This document shows positions 36,500-51,306 of a stretch of DNA of 64,000 nt, one piece after another. The stretch spans positions 35,063,191 through 35,127,190 of the forward strand of contig NC_035161.2 in assembly GCF_001659605.2 (NCBI RefSeq), read 5' to 3'. The position numbers were made by a program, and so were the translations under genes. Within the stretch, counting starts at the first letter, position 1. Every line of letters begins with the position of its first letter. This stretch comes from Manihot esculenta. Lineage: Eukaryota; Streptophyta; Magnoliopsida; Malpighiales; Euphorbiaceae. Below the pieces are notes generated by a model. It was given only the letters and a program-made list of their open reading frames with translations. It was not told the origin of the DNA and did not search any database.

Positions 36500-39400
36500 G
36501 TAACTTCTTTTATTCTTCTTTCTTCTATCTTTCTCTAACACTTTAAACCTTTATTTTTCTTTTTTGTATTTCTTTCTCATTGCTCCAGCCTATTGGATCT
36601 CTCTCTGTGCGTTTATACGTATTTTGAGGCTAATTTCTGTGTTAATTTCTCATGTTTCGACCGCTCAAGGTTCTTTCTGCATAGGTTTGGGGGAAATGTC
36701 AGGCAGATCTTTTGTTCACTGCGAGTAGTTAATTTCAAGAAGCGTTGAGTGCTTTTATTTTCCTTTCTTTTTTTCCTTGTTTCAGTATATAAATTTTGAT
36801 TGAACTCGCTGCTTGCTTCTGAAGATTTGGAGCATTATCATTTCCTGTTTATTATGAGATCTTCCAAGGATAGCTGGAATTGATTTTCCTCGTCCTCTCA
36901 ACTTTTCTAATGATTACGTTATTGCTCTAATAGTAATTAGGAATCTGAAACAGTTATTCCAACATGTGCTTTGTTTTCTTTTTCTTTTTCTTTTTCCTTT
37001 TCATTAAAATTTTGAAGATACATATTCTTCTTGTTGCTTGATTTCTTAATAGAATGGAATGGATATGAGTTTCATAATAAGATGAGCAGCGGAATGGAGT
37101 AATATGTCCCCTATTTAAAATCTAAAAATTTGCAGGAATTAAATTCAAGTGATTTCTCCTTTTGTCTATGACAATTGAAAGAATTCAATCTTTTAAGTTA
37201 AAAAAGAATTATTTTTAACAGAAACAGAAATATGGTAAAAAAAAGTGAGATTGTGTGAGAATTGAATACGTTTCTTGTCTTGCACAACTGTCATGTTCAT
37301 TCGTTTAGTTGCAATTTTATTATTTTAGTGTATGGAAACATATATTTTGAAATTTGAATTGATCAACTAAAAATGAAGTGAAAGTTGAATTTTATTTGAA
37401 TTTAAGAGAATAAAGTGTTTGGTGTATTTGTATTATTTGATGTACAGTAATTCTCATTATGACCCATCACTTTGATTAAATCATGCTTTGGTGTGATTTT
37501 ATTTGTAATATAATCAGTCATTCACTATTACAGCTACTGATGCTGTGAACAGTACATGTGCAATCGTCCATCGCATTTCATGACATGTTGAATAGGAAAT
37601 AAAATAATCTACTTAGAATGAGAATTCAGTTGTGATTGTGTTTCAGCTGTGATTACCATGTACCAAACATGTCAACCAATTCTATGAAACCATTGTCTTC
37701 TTTTGGGTTTTGCTATTTTTTATTGTCATTTGTTTTTACTATTTCTGATGTGAATTCTACCAACCATCAACCAAATCAAATTTTTAATTCCATTTGGTCA
37801 ATGATTTTAGTTTGTTAAATTAGTTGAAGTTGTAACTACTTTTTGTGCTTTTATTGTTCTCAATTATACCAAAAAAACTAACGGTTTTCCTACATTTTTT
37901 TTAATGCAGTATTTGATCACACATTTCAGTGACTTTCAGCTGGCATGTCTAGGAAGCTTTTTTATTCATGAAAGTGTTTTCTTCTTATCTGGACTTCCTT
38001 TTATATATCTTGAAAGGGCAGGTTGGCTGAGCAAATACAAGATTCAGGTTTGGTTTTTTGTACTTTGCTGTTATCGCTATCCACTGCCGTTAATTTTCTA
38101 GTTTGTCAAAGCAAATTATTGTGTTCTGCTACTTGCTTTGACCAGTTTCCTAGCCAATCAATAAGTTGGGATATTACAAATACGCTTTTCGAAACCCTGT
38201 TACACTGGGTAGCTTGTTTTCATGACTGAATGCTCATGTCATCTGTAAAAGTCCATACTTGGTTATAGCTTGATTATTTATTTTCTATCAGACTTAAGGA
38301 GTTTTGGCTGCATCCATTTTATGCATTCAGAAGGGGCAATCTATACATGCTTCTCGAACCTAGCAGTGCTAGCATCATTTTTTATGTTTTTGCATCTTCT
38401 GGTGTCATTACTAGTTGCTTGTTATTTATATGCAGACCAAAAACAACAGTCCTGCAGCTCAGGAGAAATGCATTACTCGACTACTTTTGTATCATCTTGG
38501 TGTCAATCTACCAGTTATGCTACTTTCCTACCCTGTCTTCAAACACATGGGCATGCGAAGTAGTCTTCCATTGCCGTCCTGGTATTTTCAGGTTCTTTAG
38601 ATACTAAAGCTTTTTTTTTAATTGCAAATCCACAGTATCTGATGCCAAAATTTCTATCAATTCAAGTTACCCTTTGGATAACTTATATGTCAATGACTTC
38701 GCCTTTAACAAATTTTATTTCCTTTAATCATAATTTCTGGTTTTTATTGTGCAGGAAAGTAGTTCTAACACAGATAATTTTCTATTTCATCCTGGAAGAT
38801 TTTGTATTCTACTGGGGTCATCGGATTCTACATACAAAATGGCTGTACAAGAATGTGCATAGCGTCCACCATGAGTAAGTGAGAGTAATAATGTTTTGCT
38901 CCAGTCTCAATTCTTTTAGCAATATTATCTACATATTGCTTTTAGGATGCACTTAGCGGATATTACATGTGCAGATATGCCACACCATTTGGACTGACAT
39001 CTGAATATGCTCACCCTGCTGAGATACTCTTTCTTGGATTTGCTACTATTATTGGTCCTGCCATCACTGGTCCCCATCTGATGACTTTGTGGTTATGGAT
39101 GGTGCTAAGAGTTCTGGAGACAATTGAAGCACACTGTGGTTACCACTTTCCATGGAGCCTTTCCAACTTCATACCTTTGTATGGGGGGTGAGGTTCTTTT
39201 CTTGCTTGTATGGTTATCTCTGAAGTTGTGTTTAATGCTTACTGTCATTGTTGTTTGACATCTTTTACTTTCATAAAATCTTACAGTGCCGATTTCCATG
39301 ACTATCACCACCGGTTGCTATATACTAAATCTGGGAACTACTCATCTACTTTTGTCTATATGGACTGGTGAGTTCATTGGCTTCTGTTGCTTGGAGCACT

Positions 39401-40436
39401 GTCTTGTTTCCGTATTTTGATTGGATGTTTATCATATCTATGTGTGTGAACCTAAATTATTGCTCTAACTAGTTGGATTTTTGTGGTTAAAGAAGAGGTA
39501 ATCAGTTTAGAAGGCAGAGCCTCTTCTCTTTCTTGTTTGGCACTCACTCTCTGCCTAATTGGGTTTCTGTACTTGCTCATTTTTAGGTCATTTTCGTGCA
39601 GCACTCCTTCCTATTACAAGAACTTGTCCAGATTCACTTTGATTCTTGTTAATGAAAGAAAAACATGTTCCAGTCTGTTGCAAAATAGAAAAACCCATTT
39701 AAAAGTTAAACCCAGAAACTTGTCGAAGCGCGTATGAAAGTTCCAGAGAATTTCTAACATACTAAACTAATAACCAGTGATAAATAAAGTGCAATATAAA
39801 TTATTACTGAAGCATGGGTGAATCTGTCTCTCATTTATTTTTTTTCAACATCAAAAGCCTTATGAAGCTCTAGATTGAAGGGTTTTCTTCTTCTTTTTCT
39901 TCTTCTTCAAAAGCCTTGGTGAAATAGGTTCAAATTGGATCCTTATCTCCTATTGTTGGGATTTTGTACATGCTAATTTTAGCGATGCTTGGACTTGTTT
40001 AATTTATGTTATAAAAGAAAAACTACCTAAAAAGAAAAGAAAGGAAGAAAAACTAAAGAAGGTTTGCTTGACCAATTGGAATCTTTTTCTGTTGTGCAAG
40101 TTAGCGACAAACTGTGCTAAATGTGTTAGTTATGGAACCTTATCTGGTCAGTTGATATTTGTGTGTGTATCGGATTAGTTAAATGTTCTTGGTTCAGTGG
40201 GTAGCAATCTCATACTTATCATTTAATGATCTTTACTGATCTGGAAAGTATGCACCATGCAGAATTTGTCAATACAAAAAAACTTTGTCCTTTTTTAGTC
40301 ATAATTTCCTGTATGTGGAGAATGATGGTCCTTTCTGTTTGATGTCAGGATATTTGGCACTGATAAAGGTTACAGAAAGTTGAAGGCGTTGAAGAATACT
40401 GGAGTGGATGATGGCGTCAAGCAAATGAAATATTAG
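36470..40436 (+). CDS. SMO2: Sterol 4-alpha-methyl oxidase 2 (SMO2)
   Basis: Non-haem di-iron oxidase of the ER that removes the 4-alpha-methyl group of 24-ethylidenelophenol-type intermediates in phytosterol synthesis. Exons 36470-36499, 37910-38047, 38436-38581, 38755-38874, 38975-39187, 39287-39367 and 40349-40436 give 271 residues (SMO2 proteins are about 266). The three His clusters are intact: HRILH (127-131), HSVHH (140-144) and HDYHH (220-224). Hydrophobic segments about 20-40 and 75-125 fit membrane anchoring. The start MASLVESGW matches the family's N terminus; the 10-codon first exon is followed by a 1.4-kb intron. Looks functional. Confidence 0.93.
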
Positions 40437-42906
40437 AGGAATTTTTTTTAGAGAAAAAAAATTAGCATGACATGAGAAAATGGGTTTTGATATACAGTGC
40501 CTTGTGTCCCCTGCCTTTTCTTGTGTTCAACCGGGCTTTTATGTTTAGTTAATGTTCATGTTACAGCGTGTGGTTATGTAGATCAGCGGAAAGCTTTCTG
40601 TGGACATTCTGTATCCACCGGTTCCCTGCATGAAAGAAGTTGATGCCCCATTTTATGCTTCTTCTATTCTCAAATTATGCTTGTATCCAAGAATCCAATA
40701 TAATGCTGGAGATAATTTTATTAGAATGTCCGGAAGGTTCCTTTCCGCCCACCTGATAGTTTGTGTTCTGAAAAGGACCCACAGCTTATTGGATGCTGTT
40801 TTTCAAGGATTTTTTTGAAGGATTTTGTTTTTATCTCCAAAACCAGGATTTCATATCATGATTTGTGTAAGCATCACATTGAAAAAACAAAGTTACATTA
40901 ATTCTGAATCTCCCCAACTTTGTTTCTTATATGGGAAAAGGGCCTTTTGCAGATTTTGCCGTTGGAAAGTTGAGAGAGACTCTTTGGAGCTTTCTTCCTG
41001 TAAAGCGACATCTATATGAATAAAGCATCTCTTTTATTTCCGGGATGTTCTTCCGAGCCCAGAAAGTTTGTAAAGTTTTTCATGGCTTCTTTTTTCAATA
41101 ATTTGAAGTTGCAACCTCCAAATTTTGTATTTATTTTTCTATATTACTAATTGCACACGAGTTTTCACTGAAGGTAAGGAAGGAAAATTGACATTTCCAA
41201 TTAATCAAAATAATTGGGTTTGTTTTGCCAATCTCTAAGATACAAATCATAATTAACTTCAGGCGACTGCTAGCCGAAGCTTTCAACATCAGCGCTGAAA
41301 TTGCAAGGAGGCTTAAAGCCGAAAACGATTGCAGAAGCATGCTTGTAAGTAATAAAAGGAAGCTTAAAGCTTGAGCTGTTAAGCGACAATGAAACTGAAA
41401 AGAAGAAAGGCAAATATGAGACAACCAACAGCATTAAGAATTCGAGAAGAGATCAAATGGAAGCAACAAGCTTAAATGACTATCTTAATTTTTGTCAAGC
41501 GTAAACGAACCTTATGCTAAAAAACAAAAGCAAAAACAATATAGACAACTGCATGAAATATCTTCACAATGGAAATTAATAAAGAGTAATAACAAGAAAT
41601 AAAATAAAAAAAAAATTATATTCACATGCGTCATAGAACTATTTTTATTGAAAAAGTTTATTTCTTCTAAAAGAGATGGAAACTACGAGTCTTCCTGTTT
41701 TTTGGGTTTGCTTTCCTCCCTCCCTCTACTCCCAATTCCATATCCATCCCCAATTTTTTTCACTATTTCATTTCTTACCCGAAAAGGAAAATTTCACCTA
41801 TAAGAACTTTCTTTTTTTTTAAAATAATTTTCATCCAATTTAGTTATTAATTGATTACAGTAATTAAACTTTAATTTATTTTAAAAAAATTATTAATATT
41901 TAAATATTAAAATAATTACTCAAGATAAAATTTTAATAAATTTTTCGATGAAATATATATATAAATTAAAATAATAATAAAATATAAAATAAAAAGATAA
42001 AAAAATTATTTTAACCGCTTAAACTTGTAAAAAATCTTCTTTTTTATGCTTATCCATTCAAAATTATAAAAAATTTACTAAAATAAAATTCTTTAAAAAA
42101 TTCAGATGATAAAATAAAAAAATATAAAGATTGAACCTTTTTTTTTTAAATTATTCGATCTAAATATTTTTATTTATTTAAAAAAATTAAAAACTATTTA
42201 TTTTTTATTAATTAAAATTTATTAAAAATATTATAAACTTATATATTTTAAATTAGTTTAAAAAATATTTGAACATTATCTTCTATTATAAAATTTATCC
42301 ATTGTAACAGAAATTATAATAACTATTATCATTAAATTTTTCTTAATTTCATTAATACTGCTTTTTTTTTTTTATTTTTAAAATTTATAGACTTATACTT
42401 TATTTTAATCGTTATTAAATTAAAACAAATTTATATTTATGAACGGACTGTAAATATTTTTTTATAAAATTAATAAAATATTTTTTTAATTAAAAATATA
42501 TAAATAAATTTATAAAAAATATAATTTAATAATTAATTTATAGTTATTATTTTTTAACAAAATAATTATATAATTAAAAATAATAAATATATATTATTAA
42601 TATTTTATATTGTTATATATAAACTATAAAATAATAATATATTTAAATTTCCGATGATATTTCAATTAGTAACTTAAAAACAATTAAAAATTAAGATATT
42701 ATAATAGTTAAAAATATATTTTTTATTATTATTTTAAATCATATAAAATAAGTTAAAATCTACCAACATCTCATTTAAATAATTATTTCAAAAAATATTT
42801 AAATATTAAAGATAAATTTAATAATTAAAAGTGAAAAATACTAATATTTTTCCGAGCATTTAAAAAAGAATAAAAGAAGCGAGGAAAAAAAACAATAAAT
42901 TGAAGG
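40437..42906. other. Intergenic DNA between SMO2 and PP2C
   Basis: SMO2 3' UTR, then very AT-rich DNA (41800-42880). The two genes converge. The PP2C 3' UTR presumably lies just below 42907. No further gene seen. Confidence 0.55.
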
Positions 42907-44604
42907 CTACGTGTCTTTCCTTAGATCTACCACGACCACGCTCACGTTGTCAGTACTTTGCCTAGCCAGAGCCAACTTCGTCAGTAACATCGACGCATCG
43001 GAGCATGCCTTGTCCGATATTTGCCCGCATCCGGTGGTGGCGGCGGCAGCACCAGCCAGCACCACCTCATTCTCCAGCAAAGAACACGACTGCCCTTTTC
43101 CTCTCAAACACATACGCGCCACCCCACAAGCCGTGCCGTTTGACACCACGTCCCAAAGCCCATCGCTTGCTAGTATCAAGCAATCGTCCTCCGCAGTCCG
43201 ATCCGTTACCGTCACCTCCGGCTCGCAGCTCACGTAGGGTTTTAGATAATTATCACCTATGCAGATTATTATCAATGTAAGATAATCAACAATGTTAATA
43301 GTGCCAGTTTTCCATACAAAAACTTAAATACCTATTGCTCTGGACATTGCCAGAACTCCGAGTACCCGGGGAATATCCCAGTATATAACACGCCCGCCGG
43401 CTGCCTGGATCCGGCTCCATTCGTCTGGACGGTCCGGCTGTTAGCACGCGTCATGAGAGAGCACAAGTTAATTAGAAGGTTAAAAATTTATAATGCAACT
43501 AAGTACACTAATTGTGTGCGCCTGTTTGGTAGCTAAGTAAATCGGTAGATGACTTGGCAAAAACTCATTACTGCGCAAACACATGCAAACCACTGAGTTT
43601 AGATCGCTTTGATCACTACTTAGAATTCTTTAGCATCAGGGTTTTCAGTAAGGAGATCGAACCTTGTGATCAGAAGAGAGGGGGACAGGCTTGCCATTGC
43701 GGCACAAGACGGCTCTAGAGTCACCGCAGTTGGCCACAATAATCTTGTCAGGGGTTACGATTGCAACCACAGCCGTAGATCCAACGGCACCGCATTCTGG
43801 GGTTTGCATCTCACACCGGCAATTAGAAACCACCACCCCTTGATTCCACTCTATCACCTCCTTGTCCATGCGTCGGAAGCTCCTCTCCATCGCGTTTTTC
43901 CACTCCGACGTCGACGCCTCAATTATCGTTGCTTCCTTGCTTTCTAGCAATTCTTCCTTCACCAGCTCATGCAGTCTCTCCCTGCATCTAACCGCCACCT
44001 GAAAACACCACGAAACATTAAGAAAGATCCAATATTTGACATCCCTAGAGCTTGAAAAGATAGAAATTTAGCTCAAACATAGGTGGTGACATACGTGAGA
44101 GCAACCATGGCCGTCGTATACGCCAAAATAGTGCAACTCGGTTCTGTCATTGCTACAGAAAGAAGGGTAAATTGCTACAGCATCTTCCATGTGCCTTCTC
44201 GCTCCACGGACTGAAGCGATACCGTATCTCGGGTACGAGTCTAGATCAATGGGAGATAATAAAAGGGATGGACTTAGCATCAGATTCAGAGACTTGCTTG
44301 AAATTACAATTTCTTTATTCTCCGATTTTCCATTTTCAACCTTCAGCACGATTCTTTTGTATTGGTTCTCCACTACTGGGTCCTCGCCGTCGTCTCCGCG
44401 AGAAGCAGGCAATGAAGCTGTGTGAACTTCAATTTTATGCCGCTTACTACTTTCCTCCGTCTCCAGCGGCGAGGAGGGGACAACACCTGTGACGAATTTG
44501 AACCGTCTGATGTCCATTCTCCTCCGCCTGGCTCTTCTCGAACTCCCTTGACATTGCGTCGACCCTTTGCCGTTACTCATAACTCCATAACATATCTCAG
44601 CCAT
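42907..44604 (-). CDS. HAI: Clade A protein phosphatase 2C, HAI (highly ABA-induced) type
   Basis: Negative regulator in abscisic-acid signalling: clade A PP2Cs hold SnRK2 kinases inactive until ABA-bound PYR/PYL receptors block them. Exons 44095-44604, 43663-43998, 43332-43437 and 42907-43256 give 433 residues. Seen: basic N terminus ([13 protein letters not shown]), RRHMEDA, metal-binding DGHG (164-167), [19 protein letters not shown], the DHKPDRPDE loop, Trp302 in VIYWD (the 'lock' Trp that contacts receptor-bound ABA), [23 protein letters not shown] and [13 protein letters not shown]. The PYVSCEPE wording and MAEICY start point to HAI1/2/3 rather than ABI1 or PP2CA. The start is the MAEICY ATG; an in-frame ATG at 44700 would add about 32 residues encoded by a microsatellite. 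Confidence 0.92.
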
Positions 44605-44627
44605 CAGGAAGAAAAAGAGAACTCCTT

Positions 44628-44630
<3 letters not shown>

Positions 44631-44658
<28 letters not shown>

Positions 44659-44696
44659 GGCACACACACACACACACACACACAAAAAAAAAAAAA
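44631..44696. repeat. Compound microsatellite (TC)n-(CA)n-A13 in the PP2C leader
   Basis: About 14 TC units, then about 11 CA units, then an A run, starting 27 bases upstream of the PP2C start codon. On the gene strand it reads T-run, (TG)n, (GA)n in the 5' UTR. Likely length-polymorphic. Confidence 0.9.
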
Positions 44697-45007
44697 TCAA
44701 CGTCTTCTCGGCATCTACTTAAATGATTCTTGTTTAAACTGTTAATTTTTAATTTCAAAATTTCTTGAAGCTGAAATCAAGAAACGAAAGAGAAGGGCCC
44801 GCGCGCTTAGGCGAGAGCTTAAATAGAGAGAGAGAGAGGATGCTTCTGCCATGCGAGGAACCTGTATTCTGTTGCCTGCAATCTGAAACCAGCAAGCATT
44901 CACTCTTCTTTTGACCTTTTCCTTCATTTTCTGGCTTTAGAGAGGAGCGTGGTCGTCACGGGCAGCTTCCTCGCCACGGTCATGGGCAGATTGTATTCTG
45001 TAGCATG

Positions 45008-46633
45008 ACGTGTTGCCCTCCACCTAATCGAACACGTACCCGCCGTTGGATCTGTAGATAAAAAGTATCAATATCCGTGCACGTAAAATTTCTGTTTTGG
45101 GAGAAAATACGTGGCCCAGTTACAATTTTCCACCAATAAAAGGCCTAACACGCTTGTGGTCCTCTCCTGTACCATTACCAGCTCACCTGTTAATGGTCTT
45201 AGACCTCGTGCCTTATTTTAAAAAAAAAAAACTAAATTAAAAACAATTTTCAAATTTACTTATATTTTGCTCAAAAATGTGTTCATAAATTTCAATTTGA
45301 CTATAATTATAATCCATTTCGCTATCGGGGAATAGGAGAATGAGTAGATAATGTTTTTTTTCACAAAAAGGAAAAACTTTAACCTTTGTCCGGGGGGCTG
45401 TGGCCCAATAGTATCGCATTACGTCTCAGTTGATGACATTGATATTGTGGGCCCATTCTTGACGCCTATAGAATATCTGAGGTGAGGCTTCTTAATTCCA
45501 CTCCACGTGTCATGTGCACCCTCCCGGCTGGACGTAGTTGTCTAGACTAATACGTGTCAGGCATACAACTTTACCAGCAGCACAGTTACGTTTAAATTTA
45601 AAATCTTTCAACTCTTCAAAAGGGGCGTCATCAGGTTTCAAAATTCCAATTTGAATTAGACTCGACTCTATCAGTTTTTTTGTTTTTTTAATGTGAAATA
45701 TTCAAATATTGCATCAATCCATTGAGTGAATGATGAAAGAGCCCCACAGAAATTATGAATTATAGTTTGGCCTCATAATGAGGTCGGATGATCAACTCAA
45801 GTTGATTTTCGTCACAAGTGGAACGAAATAAGTGGACAACGTGTGCAGTGACAGATAGTCAAGACTAGGTCAGTAAGGTGGAAAAGAAATTTGTAGGGTA
45901 CGCAAGACACGCACACACACACAAGGCTCCACGTGTTAAATATAGTTGGCGAGCATCGTACTGTGCTCGGTGCATTAAGTTGACAGGAGGCAAGAGCTTA
46001 GTGCCACGTGACAAACAAGGGCAAACCATGGTTACTTTTACAACGACAGTCTGTGGTTTGGTTAAGATTTCAATTCTAAGGAAAGCAAAGGAAGTTTACA
46101 GTCTAACTATATAACCTAACTACCAAAAACATTTTAAAGTTGAAGCAGTTAAACAAAAAAAAAAAAATCATTTTATATGTTTTATAACTTTTTTGTATTA
46201 TAATAATATATAAATTAACTGATATTATTTTATTTTGTTTTATTTTATTTTTAATAGATCTTTTAAAATATATGTTAATATTTAATAAAATTTAATATTT
46301 ATAAAATATATATAATTAAAAATTAATAAAAAAATATTTTTTAATATATATAAAAAAATAAAATAAATAAAAATTATAAAATAAATAGAGTAGTTATTAT
46401 ATATATACTAGTTACATATTAAATATTAATTAGGGTGAATTTATGTGAAATTTATATAAAATTGATTGCATTTATAAGGGCTAAATCATAAAATTTTTAG
46501 CTGGAGACACGTGAAAATGGTGCTGAGGAAGAGAGAGCGCGCCTGCGGAAAGGGCAAAGAGGAAGTGGATACGTGGCGAAAAGAAAGAGACACGTTGAGA
46601 GAGCAGGGTGACGTGGTGGTTTATGAGACGTGG
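45008..46633. promoter_or_regulatory. Cluster of ABRE / G-box motifs upstream of the PP2C gene
   Basis: ACGTG cores (either strand) at 45008, 45033, 45080, 45109 (ACGTGGC), 45503 (CCACGTGTC), 45552 (ACGTGTC), 45839, 45930 (CACGTG), 46005 (CACGTG), 46508 (CACGTG), 46571 (ACGTGGC), 46591, 46611 and 46628. These are binding sites for ABF/AREB and related bZIP factors. Distances from the PP2C start are 0.4-2.0 kb. Such density fits strong ABA induction of an HAI-type phosphatase. The distal group (46508-46633) may act separately. Confidence 0.65.
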
Positions 46634-48319
46634 GGCCGCCCACAGATAGAGAGTTGGGGGATTGAATATATATATATGGTGCCGGCGGAGTGGGCAGATG
46701 GTGGCGATTGGATTTGCATGCTGATGGAGGGTTTGTCTGGTTTTTGCATGAGGAGATGAGCTTCAGCGCAAATAGTTGACCAGGCTCAAAGGTTATGTTT
46801 TATGATATATATCTCACTTTATTATTTTATTATTAAACTATTTTTAAAATTAATAAATTTGTGCATTCAATACATATTAAACATTATATGTTATAAATTT
46901 AATAAACAAGCTACCATATAAATAGTAGAATATAATTTGAAATGATGAAAAAAAAGTAAATTTATTTTTACATAATGAGAAATGTAATAAATAATTTTTA
47001 AAAAAAATAAAAATCTACTATTAATAAGGAAAATAAAATACCTAATAAGAATTTAATTTTATTTCTTTATTAAATTTTATATTTTATCATCATGAATGCG
47101 ACTCTTGTCTCGTGGCTAAATTTTATAAGAATTTAATTGTATTTCTTTATTAAATTTTTTAATTTACAATATTTTTATTTTTTAAAAAATTATTTAAATT
47201 TTTTTTAAAAAAAATGTATAATATCAAACGGAGAGAATGAGAATGTTAGAGCGAATTGAATTCATAGTTAACAAGCATATCTGAAACAATTCCTTCGACA
47301 AAGAAAGAAGTTGGTCTCTGAATCGCTTTGATCACTCAAACACAAGACACTCTCGAAGATACTCTATCTGAAGCTTATGTGTTTTGCAAGAATGGCTGCA
47401 GCTTCACTGCGTGCTACAACTTCAAATGAATACCCAGAATAGCACTGATGGATCCACAATTTCTGGTTCTAACAATTGCCCCCATCATTGTTGATTTTGA
47501 TAAAATCAAGAGAGATGGAATCCCATTCATCCGATCTATCCCCCCCAAAAAAGAGAAAATCATCTAAGTTGAGAAGGGTGGCTGAAATAATTTTATGATG
47601 GTTGAGGTGCTAATTTCTAATGACTTCCAAATGTTCTATGAAAGGAAGATCATCAGCACATAAGAAATCGATCTTTAGATAGAAGTGTGAAGAAAAGAGC
47701 ATAGCTCTAACGACACTCAGATGGGAGTTAAAATTATTCATCTATTTCATATATAGCATAGCTTCCATCGTTCTTAATCAGTCTTAAGCAAACCCAAATT
47801 AAACTTCACTTTCTTTGCAGTTTAATTTATAAATATAAATATATACCCTTATTCTTTATTAAATTAAAATGAATATTAAAAATTGACAAACTTCTCTTAG
47901 TTTTACATTTACATAATTGGTAAGACCAATCAAGAGTGTACAAACAAAGCACCTGCTTTCATTTCATCTGTGCTAATTTTTGTAGCTGATCGAGGGGAAA
48001 GTATAAAGATTGGGTTATTGTGGTTTAAGTTTTTCTCTTCTCACCATATAACCTCGGTTTAAGAGTTACCTTGATTCTCCAACAACAATGCTTTAGTCTT
48101 GGCAGGCACATCCATTGAGAAGAGCCCCTTCAAAATGAAATGCAAACAATGTTGCAGAATCTCATTATTATCAGACACAACATTTTAATACCTTCATAAA
48201 AATATGTATCAAACATCAAATTGGATATTAATTTCTTGGTTTGGTATGAAATTATGATAGTTGTATGAATTTCAGAATGTATAATCTTGGAACAAGGTAA
48301 AAGGAAATGAGTGAACATG

Positions 48320-50360
<2,041 letters not shown>

Positions 50361-50732
50361 TCTCTCTCTCCCGTTCGCCAGAGCCCTGCTGCTGCTCGTT
50401 CCTTTTCCAGTGATTTATTTATAAATATATAGAGACGACATAGTTGACCTCCACAGATTTTTTTTTTTTTAAATAAAAATTAAAAATTAGGAGAATAAAA
50501 TTTGATAGCTTTCAAATTTATTGAAATGCTACCACCAAAATAAATCCGTAAAATTCCTTTTACCAATAATATTTTTAAAAATTAAAATTAGGTCCTCTTC
50601 TTGAGAGTATAATAGGTCTGTCCAATGTCTTAATTACTTTTATATTTTATTTTTATTCATAAAAATAATGAATATGTTTCTTTTTTGAATTTTTAACTGA
50701 AATTTTATCAAGTGATTGTATAATTATATTAT
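50361..50732. promoter_or_regulatory. Remaining proximal promoter of the SDR gene
   Basis: 372 bp of mostly AT-rich DNA between the SDR start codon and the left end of the Tat-type retrotransposon. Any more distal promoter has been displaced by the element. Confidence 0.5.
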
Positions 50733-51228
50733 TGATGACCGCTGGATTCCTTCACCCCGGGCCAGGGGCTTGACCACCGCCCAAGGCCCATGACGTAGAG
50801 GCCCACACACCTGATATACATAACAAGCCTGGCTCATCCAACCCTCAAGGCCGAGCTCGACCCATTTTCTTCACTCAAGCCGACCCGGCCCACACGAAAC
50901 AGGCCCTCTCCACTCAAACTTAGCGTCCGGCCCAACTCTCGGCCCAGCCCAGGATCCAGAAAAATATTCACCAGATAGCCTGGCAGATCCGCTCGAACGT
51001 ACGCACGAGGGGAATCAGAGGCCGTTACGCATGGAGCAGGCGGTTGATACCCTAGTACCTCCGAATCCGCATGGCAGAGACTCGTGGCCCAATCCTGGAG
51101 AGACCTTTACACGTCACCAGCAAGCAAGACAATGTATAAAAGAGGAGTCCCCTCCTCAGAAAGCTTAAACCTTATTCAGTAATACAAAACCCTTGTAAAA
51201 CCCTATTCTATTGGATCTCAGATCATCA
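50733..51228 (+). repeat. 5' LTR of the Tat-type element
   Basis: 496 bp, starting TGATGACC and ending GATCATCA, so the ends form the inverted repeat TGATGA/TCATCA. A TATA box (TATAAAA) lies at 51135-51141. GC-rich compared with flanking DNA. The boundary is inferred from the terminal repeats and the adjacent primer site, because the partner LTR lies outside the window. Confidence 0.7.
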
Positions 51229-51249
51229 ATTGGCGCCGTCTGTGGGAAA
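51229..51249 (+). other. Primer-binding-site region of the Tat-type element
   Basis: Directly after the LTR, ATTGGCGCCGTCTGTGGGAA is a sequence often seen at this place in plant Tat elements. It does not match the initiator-Met tRNA 3' end used by the nested element. Confidence 0.6.
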
Positions 51250-51306
51250 CGAAGGAGATCTTTTCATCACCGGAGTTTTCACTTTCAAAACCCACTGAGA
51301 TCCACG

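Larger units (their letters stand above)
44605..48319. other. PP2C upstream region and intergenic DNA
   Basis: The part to about 46650 contains the ABRE/G-box cluster. From 46760 on it is AT-rich. About 47220-47560 has mixed composition with coding-like texture but no recognisable family and could be transposon debris. A short ORF at 46511-46759 overlaps several ACGTG motifs and has no known relatives that I can name. Confidence 0.45.

Noticed and set aside
43005..43280. Plus-strand Pro/Ser-rich ORFs opposite the PP2C gene
   Set aside because: Antisense shadows of the PP2C exons.
45878..46114. 78-codon ORF MEKKFVGYARHAHTH
   Set aside because: Contains a CA repeat and two G-boxes; looks like promoter DNA read by chance.
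46511..46759. 82-codon ORF rich in Arg/Lys/Glu
   Set aside because: No homology I recognise; it overlaps four ACGTG motifs and is better explained as regulatory DNA. Not excluded as a small gene.
47221..47560. Possible retrotransposon remnant with mixed composition
   Set aside because: I could not match any domain or terminal repeat by eye, so it was not listed as an element.
51211..51306. Start of gag-pol within the LTR
   Set aside because: The upstream extension starts at a TTG and runs through the LTR end and primer site; the first ATG of the element's RNA is at 51307.
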